Shown here piece after piece: positions 52,530-64,000 of a stretch of 64,000 bases of DNA. Within the stretch, counting starts at the first letter, position 1. Each line of letters begins with the position of its first letter. Where the stretch lies: the NCBI GenBank assembly GCA_030267565.1, contig BRXU01000003.1, forward strand, positions 5,369,001-5,433,000. Reading direction: 5' to 3'. A program made the translations under genes and the position numbers. Source of the stretch: Pleodorina starrii (Eukaryota > Chlorophyta > Chlorophyceae > Chlamydomonadales > Volvocaceae). Below the pieces are notes generated by a model. It made no database searches and was not told the origin of the DNA. It worked only from the letters and a program-made list of their open reading frames with translations.

Positions 52530-55047
52530 GTTTTATAACGCTCACACATAAAAGCAAATGCAAACTAGGATTACGTGTAGTAGAAATGCGGTTTTTTTCA
52601 GCTCCGGGAAATGAGAATTGACCTGGTCAAGTTTTCTGCTGAGTTTAGGGTTTCTGGACAGCCGCATAGTTTTTTATTTACTTGTAAGTTTTCAGACCGC
52701 GGCATTATACCGCGTTTTAACGACGTGCGCTGCGGGCCCTGCTGTTCGCTCCAAACAAGACAGCTTGGTTACAGCGATTAAAATTTAAGGTTTAATTGGC
52801 ACCTGATCATCATCGCCTTAGGCTGCGGGCTGGGGATATTGCCATAGCGGGTTGCCCAACCGCTAACTGCAGCCAGCTGCAGCGAATCTTCGCCTAGCAG
52901 CGTCGCAACACACTCGCAAGTTTTGCGATCGTGCGACTTGAAAGTCCCAATCTACAGCCCTAGCGAGTACTTCAGACTCTATGTGCGCCGCAATCCAGCG
53001 AAAGTTTATCTTCGCTCTGCTTTTGGGCTTCGCGCTTGGGTCGGTTCTGGTCGGTCGCTCAACAAGGGTGGAAGGCTGGTGACGCGCTAAGAACATAGAA
53101 CACGTACACAGTTTGGGGCACGCGGTGCTTGTGCTGTCTGACTGGTGACGCTGAGTCAGCCAGGGTCAGCTGCTGACCGCAGAGGCGTAGCTGACAGCTT
53201 TGAAATAACATTCGGCGTGCGGGGACTGTCCTGGACTGAAACGCCCAAGCAAAGCAAAAAGAGAGAAGGCTTCACCCAGTCTTTACCCAACTGAGAACCG
53301 ACACAACTTGTGACCGCGGGTACAACCGAGCGTTGGTGGCCGGGCCTTGCGTGCCCAGCGATCTACTCTTCATCTCTGCCAGGGACAGGTACCTACGTTC
53401 TATAAATCCTGTGGCGTAAACCACATCAGCTCCTGTTCCCCCCACCGCCGACCCCCCCATGAGCCATGACGGGCGCGGCGCAGCAGCTACTGCACCACGC
53501 CACGACGCTCCGACAGCCATTTCCGCCCCCGGCTCGCCGGCTGGCCCCAAGCCTTCTCACATGCCTTCCCTAGGCATCCCGTAACTTGGCTGCAAGACCC
53601 CAACCCGTCGAGGGCCGCCCGAAGCGCAAAATCCGAGCAGCCAGAACAGGCAACAGGGTGCCGGGTGCCTGCCCTCGACGTGTCGCGAGAGGGGCAGGGC
53701 AGTGAAGCGAAGGAAGCGATCGGTGGTTTATCGGGACGAGCAGCACCAACGTGTGGGAACGTCAAGCGTTTACATCTGTGCAACGCACTAAGCTCCTCCC
53801 GCGGAGCCCCCGCGGGGGCAGCAGCGTGCTGCAGCGTGTCCTGTCGGGCGGGGCAGGGAGCCAAACACCCCACGCGCGCACGCACGCACGCGCGCGCGCT
53901 CCATTTGTGACTGATGCGCGACAGAGGGCGGGCGTGGTCGCGAGGACGCGGCTGATGCGGGCACGACGCCAGCCACGCCCACGCCCCCACCCACACACAC
54001 ACGCTTTCCAACGGCGTGGGGCGGGAGTGTGGCGGAGCGCGCGTCTCCGGCGGCCGCCCACTACCAGCCACCAGAGAAGATTCGGTGGGAGAACTAGATT
54101 AGGTAAACTTCCAACGACGGCCCAAATCAACAACCGGCTCGCGAAACCCCAGCTCACGATTGCAACCAGCTATAGTAGTAGCCGCGGCAGACAACCCAAC
54201 ACAGGTATGCTGCTGTTGTGTTGAGGTTGATCAGCCCGAGGCTATAACCTATAAGTGACACTTGAACGTACGGCAGCTCATGAGGAGCTCCAGAACCAAA
54301 TCAACAGCAGAATCAACGCGGCACCCGGCACTTATTCTGTTGGTCCTGGAGGCTGCAGCTCCGGGAGCCGCGGGGCCCTGAGCGGCTTGGAAGCTGGGCG
54401 CGCGCGCGCACGCTAACAACAAAATGACGAGAATGATGTTCTCGAGTTCCAGAACGCCGAACCAGGACGGACAACCCCAACACAAAAGTCGAAGGCTCTT
54501 GCCTTCCTTGCTTCAAAACATCGGACAACATCGATGCCAACTACGGACAGTGCGTCGAAAAGAACTCCAGGCATGTACACCGCAGAGGTCGAGCACGGAG
54601 CGGCACACATACAGCGCGAATTCCAGTCCGACACAGGGCGCCTTTTCGCGCGCCGCCCCGCGCCGCGCCGCCTCGCACCATACCTTCCCAGATGCCGCCG
54701 ACCCCCGCCAACGGCGCTGTTCTGCGTCACCGCCAGTTTCTGCCGCCCTGCTGCTCTGCCGCGACACACGGCCCGAGAGAAAAAATAACACTTTCCAGGC
54801 CCAGCGACCTGCCATCGGCAGCGGCCTGCCATCAAAATCCATCCTCGCCCTGCAACCGCCAACATGATCCGAATCCGGTTCCAGGATCCAGATCCGGATC
54901 TGGCTCTCGCGCCCCCACCACACAGGGACGCCCCGGAGCGGGTACCCGCTGCCGCGATCACTTCCGGCGCAGCTTGCCCTTTCGCCCCCGAATGCATCCA
55001 TGCAGCTAAGACCACCTTTTTAAGCCCTCGCGGGGTCGCAAAACAGA
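52530..55047. other. Intergenic, no recognised gene
   Basis: The first 700 bases are AT-rich and the remainder GC-rich with short CA/CG tracts near 53874-53900 and 53991-54000. No exon with similarity to known families was found on either strand. Confidence 0.5.
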
Positions 55048-55052
55048 TTACA
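55048..55052 (-). terminator. TGTAA polyadenylation signal of the right PCK copy
   Basis: Minus-strand TGTAA, the usual polyadenylation signal in Chlamydomonas-type algae, lies about 138 bases past the stop codon at 55190, a normal distance. Confidence 0.55.
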
Positions 55053-55189
55053 TGACGTGACATCAAACCATCATACCACACCACACCACACCACACCGCG
55101 CTGTGAAGCGCCGCACCACACAACTTTGTATCGACCTCTCTTCTTTTCTCTTCGTTCTTCGTTCTTCGCCTTTTTTTCGGGGCAACTCC

Positions 55190-58100
55190 TCATGCCTTCA
55201 TGCTGTCAAAGCCGTGGGACTTCACCGCATCGTCCGGCAGCGGCTTGGGCCCGCCCGCGATGATGCGCGCCGCCATCTCGGCGCCCACGAAGGCGTCGCC
55301 GTCGCTGCATGCGCGGAGGAAGGCGAGGAGAGAGACAGCAGCAGAAAGGCGAGGGAAGGCGGCGGCGCGGCGGCGGGCAGGGAGGTGGGATGGGGGCGTA
55401 GAGAGCGACACGCAGGGGAGAGAGCGGGACGCACCGGAGGGAGGCAGGGGGCGAGGGTGATAAAACTGATAGGGCGGGGCAGGGCGGGGCAGGGCAGTGG
55501 CAGTCGCATGGATGTCACAGGGGTATGCCGTGTTGCCATCCGCGCACATTCACATACGGTACACCAGCAACTACCCCACACGCGTGCAGGTTCGATCCTG
55601 CACCCACCCGCCCCCAGCCCCCGCCCCCTCTTCCCCACCTGAAGTGCCCAAAGTTCTTTACAAACATGTGGCCGAGCTTGTTGAGCGTGACCGCAAACTC
55701 GTCCTTGCTGGGCCACACGTTCTCGGGCGAGAGCACCTCGGAGGGCACACCGGTGATGCAGGTGGGGACCTGCAGTGGCAGACCGAGGTGCCGAGGAAGC
55801 GGCAAAATGATGAAGGCAGGGGAGGTCAGGGTGAGGAGCTCGGCGCAATGCACAGCTGCCCGCAGGCTCTCAGTCAGTAAGTTGGCACGAGACGGACAGA
55901 TGTCCGCTATAGCGGGACAACCCAAAATGTACCCGGGTTTGTGAAACAAACCTGGGCTTAACTTTGTTTGTCTGGGGCAGCGTAGTGACTGTACAACGGC
56001 CGCAACGGCTTTCCAAGATTCCGACGATGGAGGCACGACTGGTGGCATGGATGGACTGGCCAGTTGTAATCCCATTGAATACACAACGTTTGTGCGTAAA
56101 CCGTCAGTTCATCCATGCCACCAGTCGTGCCTCCATCGTCGGAATCTTGGAAAGCCGTTGCGGCCGTTGTACGGTCACCACGCTGCCCCAGACAAACAAA
56201 GTTAAGCCCAGGTTTGTTTCACAAACCCGGTTATACATCGTCGATCCTTCTTATATTTTAGAGAAAAAAGGAGATTTGAGTACCGTACCTGCAGGCCGAA
56301 GACGGGGGTGGTCACGAATTCGGCCTTCTCAAGTTCGCCGTTGTGGATGGCGTCGATGATGGCGCGAGTGTGCTTCAGGCTCATGCGCTTGCCCACGCCG
56401 TACCTGAGGGACAGGGGCAGGGGCAGGGGGGAAGAGAGGAGGAGTAAAGGAGCAGCGAGGGCGGGTGGGCAACGAGCAGGCAGGCCTAAGGGGCGCGATC
56501 GGGAGGAGGGCCGGCAGCTGTGCAACGCAGTGCCCGCACATGCTGCCGCCAGGGTGGGTATCTTAAGATATGGATATCATATTCGGGAGAAAATTTTGGA
56601 AATCTGAAGATACTTTTGCCGTGCAAAAAGCTGAAGGTTTAGATAATTCGGCCTCACAGGTGGGCATGATATCTCCCGGGACCGTGTTTAGCCGGGAAAA
56701 TCCCCTCCTAGACAGATCCTGACAGATACTCTCAGCGCTTCTGAGCCAGGAGTATCTCTGGCCGCAGATACTCGGCAAAATAAGATAGCCACCCTGGCTG
56801 CCGCCACACTCATCGCAGCGTTGTGTTGTGTTGTGTTGTGTTCGGAGCGGTATGTATGCACCTGCAGGTGGCCCTTCTGGGTCCACACCAACTCACGGTT
56901 CACGTTATGTCACCGCACGGAATGTGTGGTTGGTTGTTTACGGTACAAGAACACCGCACAGTTCCATCGACTGGGCCACAGAGCGTAGCAGAGCACAGAG
57001 CACAGGGCACATGAAGCACAGCACAGCACAGCACGGCACGTGAGCACGGGGCTCCTGCTCTGCCCCAAGTGCCGCTCAAGGAAATGTGCGCGCCGGCGCC
57101 TGTCAACGAAGGCACGCTGGCGCACTCACTTGCCGCCTGTCCAGCCCGTGTTGATGAGCCAGGCGGTGGTGCCGTGCTTGGCCATCTTCTCGGCAAGCAT
57201 GGTGGCGTACCTGAAGCAAGGGAGGACAGGGGTTTTAAGGTTGAATTGAAGACATACACAGCTTGAGGGGTCCGTCACGTCTTGTAGCCCCGACCCGGTT
57301 GGGACGGAGCCCGCCCCGCCCCGCGCCGCCCCGCGCATCCCAGGTTGGGAGCGCTTCAGGGGATCAGGGCGCTCTGCTGCTCGCTTGCTACGCTTACTTG
57401 TAGGGGTGGAGCATGAGGAAGGCGCTGCCGAAGCAGGCGCTAAAGGTGGCCTCAGGCTCCGTCACGCCCACCTCGGTACCGGCGACCTGGTGCGATATGC
57501 CGATGGACGTGGAGAGGCAATATAAGAACAAGATACCGCAGCATACCTATGAAGTCGTCGTCGAGATCTTTGGCGCCAACCGTCAAGACATCCGTGAATC
57601 TTTTTTGCAGCATCGCGAACGGCCGATGGACCAGAGAGGCACAGGTCAGGTCAGGTCAGCAGATTGTGGCGGGGCACGGGGCGGCGGGTGATGGTGCGAG
57701 CTTGCCAGCGGCGGTACGGCGAAATCCCATCCCGTGCACAGGGTGCACAGTCCTCGACTCTCCGTCCTGCATCTCGTATAGGCACCAGCCCCTCCCCACT
57801 CTTCCACCCCGTGCCCCAGGGCTGTACCCGGCACGCCGTGCCCCAGCCCTGTTTGCCTGTTCTCATTTCCCTGTCCTCCACTCCCAGGCACCCTCCACTT
57901 CCCTGTCCTCCCCCCGGCACCCTTGCCACCGCGCCTGCTTCCCTCCCCCTCCCCCTCTGACCCCACCTTGGCCGTGTATCCGGAGATGAAGTGGTACATG
58001 GCCTGCTCCAGGCTCAGCTTGGAGACGGGCGGCAGCACACCGAAGGCGTCGCACGCGAGCAGGATGACGTTCTTGGGGTGGCCGCCCACGCAGGGGATGT

Positions 58101-61100
58101 GTGCGTTCTCCATGAACTCGATGGGGTAGCTCGCGCGCGTGTTCTCGGTAAGCTTCTGAGAGTCGTAGTCGACCTCGCGGGTGTGCGGGTCCAGGTCCAC
58201 GTTCTCAAGGACGGTGCCGAAGCTGGGGAGCATGAGCATGGACAGGAGGCGGGGGGAGGCGCGGGGGCAAGAGCGGGTCAGGCGTGGAGGGCAGGAGCGC
58301 GAGTGGAGGACCCGGCAGATTGGGACATTGCGCGGAGTTGCCGGGTGTTCATTGCTCGGCCGTGGCGGGCTGCGTTGGCGAATATGGCGGGGGTCGTGGC
58401 GCGCGGCGTGGCGCAGCAGCGGCGGCGGCGGCGGCGGCAGCGCACGAAAGGTTGGCTTCGAGACACACGGAAAGGGCCGCAGGGGAGAGGCCCTCGGGTG
58501 GGGTGGAGTGGCCAGGGGCACCGAGGGCCGCGGCGTCTTCTGGTCCAATGGGGACCCATGACGGCGCAACGGAGCTGGCAGCGCGATTAGCCCAGCCGAT
58601 CGATTGGGGGCCATCTCCTTGCCGGGCGTGTCCGTCATTTGCCGACCGCGCCGCTGCGGTACACTGCCACGACCTGTGCCACCGCCAGTGCCACGACCTG
58701 AGACAACCACGCATGCGCGGACGGACGGCTTTACTGCCTTACCGGATGGCCTTCCAAATCTCGGGCTCTGTTTCCTTCTTCAGGCCAATGCATTTGGCGT
58801 AGCAGCCACCCTCAATGTTGAACACGCCCGTGTCGCACCAGACGTGCTCGTCGTCGCCGATGAGCGGCCGCTTGGGATCTGTCGGGATGCGGGCAGGCAG
58901 GCAGGCAAGAGGGGACCGTCGGCAGCAGCAGCAGCAGCAGCAACAGAGGCCACCGCCAGGCGAGGCGCGAGGGCGGTGCTGTCAAGAGGACTACTGCTGC
59001 TAGGTCCCCTCCACAGGGTTTTCCATAACTGCCGTACTCACCGGCTGACAGTGTGGTCTTTCCGGTGCCGCTGAGTCCGAAGAACAGCGTCACATCCCCG
59101 GCGGCGCCCATGTTGCAGCCCGAGTGCAGCGACAGCTTGCCCTGCATGGGCATCAGGTAGTGCATCAGACTGCGGGGGAAAGCAAGGGCGGGAGGGAAGC
59201 AGGGGCAGCAAGAGGAGGGGCGGAGCAAGTGGAGTACGTGTTTGGAGGGCAGGGGACGTAAGAGCTTAGGACGTGATGCAGGAGACGATGGAGCAGTAAG
59301 CCGTCAAAATCGCAAGCTGGGGAGTGGGGACTCCAGCGGCCATCATCAATTATCAAATATGTTTTGTCCCTGTTTGGTGCCCGAGTTCGTGGATGGCGTC
59401 ATTGCTGATCCAACGTTAAACTTTAAAAGCCACGGCATCCCTTTTGACATTGCAGCGCTGGAAGCGCGCGACGCCCCCAATGCCGCGGCGGATGCCCCCT
59501 AGCCCTTTGCGCACTTGCCGGCTGCTTCGCCCTCACGGCACTCACGTGAACACTCCCTTCTTCATCTCTCCCGCGTACATGGTCCCCAGGATAACCATCT
59601 CCTTGTGCTTCAGGCTCAGGTCGATGGACGTCTGGCTGGTCATGAACTGGGGGACAGGGGAGGGAGCAGGGGCGACAGGAGGGGAGCGAGTCAGGGGAGC
59701 GGGTCCAGGGAGGGAGGTGAAGACGGTGGAAGCTTAAAGGCGGGGCGCGGCGCGGCATGAGGAGGTGGTTCGTCTGATGCTGTTCAGCGAGCAAGTGGCA
59801 CAGGAGCCGCGTCTGCTCTTACGGTATTCCAGCGCCTGCTCTATCCCAGCGCGTGTTTCTGTCGGGCGGCAGCGCGCCTGGTGGCAGGATCACGGCACCA
59901 CACGCGAGACCCGGTACAGCACAGCAGAGCAGAGCAGAGGCCGCAACACATGCGACGGCACTGGCGCAGGCAGCTTGCCAAACGCAAACCCAACCTACGC
60001 TGGACAACGCTGCCGTATTGCCGTACTTACGTTGGTGAACTTGTTGGCAGGGAAGGCGCCGGCGTTGTAGATGACGAAATCTGTTGGGTTCGGTTGGGGG
60101 TTTGCGGTTGGTTGGTTGGTTGGTTAGGTTGGTTAGCAAGCGACCGCCATGACCTTTGGGAGGCAGCATGTGGCCTGGGCAGCAATGACTCGCCCTCCCG
60201 AGATCAGTTCGCCGACGTAGTCAAAACGTAGTTCAATCCGAGTCCGCAGCCCACAGGGCGGCAATGCCGACATGTGGTAGCACGGCAAATACGGGAATTA
60301 CGGTAACACCCCAACACACACTTTCGGAGGAAACACTTTGAACGCACACGCTACGCACGAACACACAGCACACACGCCCACATGACCGTTACACCGAAAG
60401 CAAACACCCTTGTTGCTGTTATAAATTACATGCCACGCCCAACGCTGTCCGCGGACGCACCCGGCTCTCCAAAGTTGGCCAGCTCCTCAGCCGTGGGCCT
60501 GATGAGCATGTTGGACATGAAGAGCGCGTGGTAGGCGCGGCTGGTGACCACACGGACCTTGAGGCGGGACTGCGGGTGGGGGGCGCAAAGAGGGGGATGC
60601 AGCGGGGGGCATAGAGGGGTTGGGTGGGGCGCGCAAGATGGGCCGCGGTGTGGGCGTGGGTGGCTACAGCTGAACGTCGCAACCGAAGGCGAGCGAAAGA
60701 GCCAGCGTGTGTGACAGGGCGGAGCCACACCGCCCCGGCTTCCTCCCTCCCTCCCTCCCTCCCTCCCCCTCCTTCAGCTCACCGCCGGGTCCCAGTTGAC
60801 GAATGCATCCACCACGTACACGCGGTCCAACGTGTTGAGATAGTCCACAGCGCGCTCGCGGTTGGTCAGGAAGGTCCTGGCAGGGAGGGAGGGGTGAGAA
60901 GGGGCGAGCGGTGAGAAGGGGCGAGGAGAGGGCGAGGGAGCCAAGGAACCTCGTCAAGGAGCGGCTGGACGCGCAGTGGGCTTTTAGGGAAAGAGGCGCA
61001 GCCGATGGGCGGAAACCGCAAGTCCATCCGGCAGGGGCGTCAGCGAGAGGGAGCCGAGGCGGCTGCGTGGGTGCACATGATGCAGGAGGACCGAATCAGA

Positions 61101-62348
61101 CCCAGGACCGAAAATGAGAACCCCGACGCAGACAGGACCGGTACCCACAACGCACAGCACATGAGCCGCAACCAGGGACTCTTGAGGGTGCCCGCTGTGA
61201 CTTGTCCTCCGGCCACCCCGCCACCCCGCCACCCAGATCACCCCACGTATGGCCTCGTCAGCCCCAGCACGACCACAAACAAGACCCCGCCACTTAGCCA
61301 ACCGCCCATCTAGCCGTATCCGCACTCGTAGCACCCGCCGCCGCAGCCGCCCCCGTTGCCCCCACCTGTCGTCCATGACGTAGTTGGGCGAGTAGGGGCC
61401 CCACCACAGGTCCTTCTCGGTCTCGGGGTCGCGAGTGACGCGCCTGTGGGCGGCAGAGGGGGAGGGAGCAGAGGCAGAGACAGAGGCAGAAGCAGATGCA
61501 GGAGCAGAAGCAGGAGCAGAAGCAGAAGCAGTCAGTGGGCGGCGGGGGGTTCAGGATTCGACGAGATCAACCTGTGCGAGGACGAGTGCCAGACGCCGCA
61601 AAGCACATTAGACCATATGGGCAGGCAGGACGGCGCGCCGGCGGTGAATTGGGCCGACCCCCACTACCACACTCACTTGTCCTTCGGGGAGCGGCCCATC
61701 TTGGCGCCTGCGTGTCAAGGGGAGGGCGAGGATAAGGCTGCGAGTGAAAAGAGCGCGCGCGGGACAGGAATGGTGGGGACTGGGCGCATGGACGTGGTGC
61801 TGGCGAGTCCCATGTACGCTGGTCTCCACCCCTTGCACTGTTCTTTTCTGGCCTCTCTGGCCTCTTTTGTCGGGAATGTATTAGTTTGTTTTCATTACGT
61901 AAACGTGGCGAGAATCCCGGAGGGCGACGCCCCCGGGATCACGTTCGCCCAGGGATGCATGCTCGGGCCAACACGCGTGCCAGCATCCACCGGCCCGAAG
62001 GCTCACCGGACTTTGTCGCCAGAGCGCCGGTGGAGGTGATGTGGGTGCCGGGCTCGAAGGCCAGCGCCTGTGTTCAGAGTATTGCATGGTTGGTGGTCAG
62101 CACAACGGAATAGGTGCAAGTACGACGTCGATGTGCTGTGCGACATGAATTTAAAGGGCAGGCGAGAGAGTTGTATCATACAAGCGATCAGCCATATTTA
62201 CCGTTGCTCGTCTTACCATTTCGTAGAGCTCAGGCGTGGACAAGTTGCGGTAGACAACATGCGGCGCGAGGCCGGCCTCCTTGGTGAACTTGCTGTCCAT
62301 GAGGAATTTGTTGTCCTGGCCTTGAGGCACGTTATCTTGGATCATAAA
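55190..62348 (-). CDS. PCK: Phosphoenolpyruvate carboxykinase (ATP), right copy
   Basis: Same reaction and motifs as the left copy. Exons: 62348-62217, 62067-62007, 61707-61677, 61443-61366, 60876-60783, 60569-60461, 60080-60031, 59646-59546, 59169-59042, 58878-58743, 58222-57967, 57486-57398, 57210-57130, 56403-56289, 55769-55639, 55304-55190; 568 residues from [10 protein letters not shown]. Every shared exon keeps the length and phase of the left copy except the first, which is 3 bases longer, and the last, which is shorter and ends differently (SHGFDSMKA). P-loop [13 protein letters not shown] and [19 protein letters not shown] are intact. Two introns here (57211-57397 and 55770-56288) interrupt exons that are continuous in the left copy. 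The exon holding the start codon is not identified; 62348 follows an acceptor, so at least one exon lies to the right. Both copies look functional. Confidence 0.93.
55933..56230. mobile_element. MITE with ~120-bp inverted repeats in a PCK intron
   Basis: Left end CCGGGTTTGTGAAACAAACC and its inverse at the right end open two arms of about 122 bases that match with only a few differences; a loop of about 50 bases separates them. There is no coding capacity. TA flanks both ends if the termini are read as CCCGGG / CCCGGT, which would suggest a Tc1/mariner-like mobiliser. It lies in the PCK intron 55770-56288, absent from the left copy. Confidence 0.85.
56549..56797. mobile_element. Short MITE-like element in a PCK intron
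   Basis: The ends are inverse copies, CCAGGGTGGGTATCTTA and TAAGATAGCCACCCTGG, and CTGCCG stands on both outer sides, a possible target duplication. The inside is AT-rich unlike the surrounding intron and contains further GATATC/GATACT motifs. It lies in the intron 56404-57129; the left PCK copy has nothing similar there. Confidence 0.65.
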
Positions 62349-64000
62349 CTGCGAACGGGTCCGAAGGGCGTTGCGGTTTCGGGCAGCATCGGGTGCGGAA
62401 GTTTTAGCTCTGGAGGCCCGCGAGAGTACCATCCGCTCGGTACCAAAGTCAAGGATGATATCGAGACACAATTCAATGAAATTTCATGCAGCAGGACAGC
62501 AAACTCTATGTCGGCGCCCGAAACACAGTTTACGGTACCATGTCAAGTAGGGAACCGACAGTTCAGAGCCAATTACCCGCATCGTGGTGTCGCGACGCCT
62601 GGTATCGGACAAACTTGATGCGAAGCCAACGCGGTGGGTTGGCCGTGGAGACGCTGTGGCCAGGCGGCATGGCGCGACGACAGGTCTGCAGTTCCGAGAC
62701 GCAATTGAACCGCCCGAGGTGGTCATCAGCGCCATGGTATGCATTGTTTGAGCTCTTGAACAAATATCTGATCAACGCAACCTGGTTTGTCAGTGGATGA
62801 AGTGTTGAATTAACATGTACCTTATTTCGTTACGTAACGAAGGCAGTCCAGGGAGGCTTGGCAACTGTTCGAAAGATCGCAACGGTTCTGCACGTGCTGT
62901 TTGCAGCCAGCCACCAGAATCGCGCTCATAGGGTTACTTGGGGGCAGCCTTGTACCCATTTCACTGAAACAAAAGTTAAAACCAACTTTCGACCTGCCGG
63001 AACTAGGTCTTCCTCGCGTTGTGGTTGTGCGCAGCACGGGCTTACACCAGTAGTCGCAATGGAAAGCTGCAGAAACTCAAACTTAGCTGAGTACTGATGG
63101 AAAGGCCACATGGGGGCCTTTTCGGGCTTTCAGTACGATAACGATATTTCATGTCGGGGTAGAAGACGACGTGAGCTATCAACTCCTCATGATGTCAACT
63201 GGCGTTGTGCTTTTTTACACCGAACGATGGAAGAAAAAGTCACCTGTCGGTTTCAAGTTCATCAACGGGAAACGGCGGGAACTGCTGGGTCCCCTCCCTA
63301 AGTTACCTGCACGCACCACAGTCTGCGTACTTTTAAAGTCCCGGTTAATTTATGCTAGCGACACACCTGGGCACACCGTCTCGACCTTTTTACATTGCGA
63401 AGGAATTGCGACCACCAAGTAGCGTCAACCCCTAGTCTGCTGTCCGTTCCCCCCCCGCTGCTAATGCCCATCATCCTGTCATCATAACGAGTTCATGCTA
63501 TTCGTCATGGTACTTATTGCTATAGCCGTCGCCGCTCCTGACTGATGCGTGACTGGTGGGTACTGCAGCAGGACCATTGCAGGATGCCCGCCACCGGCAT
63601 ACGGTATTAAGCCAGTCTTGCCAGCCGTGAAGGTACGCAATTCAACGCCGTTCCGCGTGTCATCAGCCGGGTGCGTAGCGGACGCTGGCGATGTACCTTG
63701 AGCCGAATTCGTCATCTCAGCCTGCGGCACGCGACGTCGTGACGGGGGGGACGAAGGATGGAAGAGAAGCACGCCAAGAAGCGCCTGCGGAATAGGAGGA
63801 GGGTGAGTCAGGCAGGGAGCTGTGGATCAGTCAAAAAGTGGGCGAGGGTGGGCTTCAAGTACAGGCTGCGGCGTGGCCGTCACATATCGCGCGCCGCGGC
63901 GTCAAGTCTTTTGGCATCGCTGACAGTGCTGCCTTCCAAGCCGATGCTGGCGCAGCAGCGGCCATGGTCGTCCGCCACCGCACGTGACCCCCTGGACGCG
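62349..64000. other. Upstream region of the right PCK copy; possible 5' exon near 63595-63715
   Basis: No PCK-like sequence was recognised beyond 62348. On the minus strand an open stretch from the ATG at 63715 (MTNSAQGTSPASATHPADD) to a GT donor at 63594 could be a first exon, perhaps a targeting or regulatory N-terminus. Its end is phase 1 while the known PCK exon starts in phase 0, so another exon would be needed. The rest shows no recognised gene. Confidence 0.25.

Noticed and set aside
62484..62744. A minus-strand open frame just upstream of the right PCK copy
   Set aside because: No similarity to PCK N-termini and no phase-compatible donor towards 62348.

Overview
The window is nuclear DNA from a green alga of the volvocine / Chlamydomonas group. 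Supporting signs are GC-rich coding exons split by many short GT-AG introns, long runs of Ala, Gly, Gln and Pro in the proteins, a channelrhodopsin gene (essentially a green-algal gene family), and a Ty1/copia retroelement of the Osser kind known from Volvox. The species cannot be fixed from the sequence alone. I assembled all genes by joining exons by hand and checking reading phase at every junction.

Layout, left to right. (1) 538-4569 (+): 3' part of an SDP1-type patatin triacylglycerol lipase; its beginning lies left of the window. (2) 9315-17442 (+): a 5-exon gene for a 1,636-residue protein with four winged-helix-like repeats and a degenerate RNase D / Egalitarian-EXD1-type exonuclease fold. 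Its last intron holds a 1.52-kb array of about 304 GTGTT units. (3) 20246-21452 (+): a small 4-exon ubiquitin-like protein. (4) 23346-27426 (-): a second, shorter paralogue of gene 2, so the two paralogues lie tail to tail around the ubiquitin-like gene. (5) 27.4-32.3 kb: gene-free DNA with a 862-bp inverted-terminal-repeat transposon and a diverged ~550-bp direct duplication. (6) 32281-37839 (-): a complete 14-exon channelrhodopsin of the ChR1/VChR1 type with every known gating residue and the retinal lysine in place. (7) 40688-46013 and 55190-62348 (both -): tandem copies of ATP-dependent phosphoenolpyruvate carboxykinase (PCK). They share exon structure, but the right-hand copy has two extra introns and two MITE-like insertions. 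(8) 46455-52524 (-): an unusual composite copia element between the PCK copies, bounded by identical 90-bp LTRs and a 5-bp target duplication.

Functionally the genes are a mixture: storage-lipid breakdown (SDP1-like lipase) and gluconeogenesis (PCK) could act in one fat-to-sugar route, channelrhodopsin serves the eyespot, and the paralogous pseudo-exonuclease pair has no known role.

The best candidates for something undescribed are the tail-to-tail pseudo-exonuclease pair and the composite retroelement. The retroelement carries a perfect inverted copy of its own gag start, has a TRIM-like block at both ends, and yet transposed as one unit.
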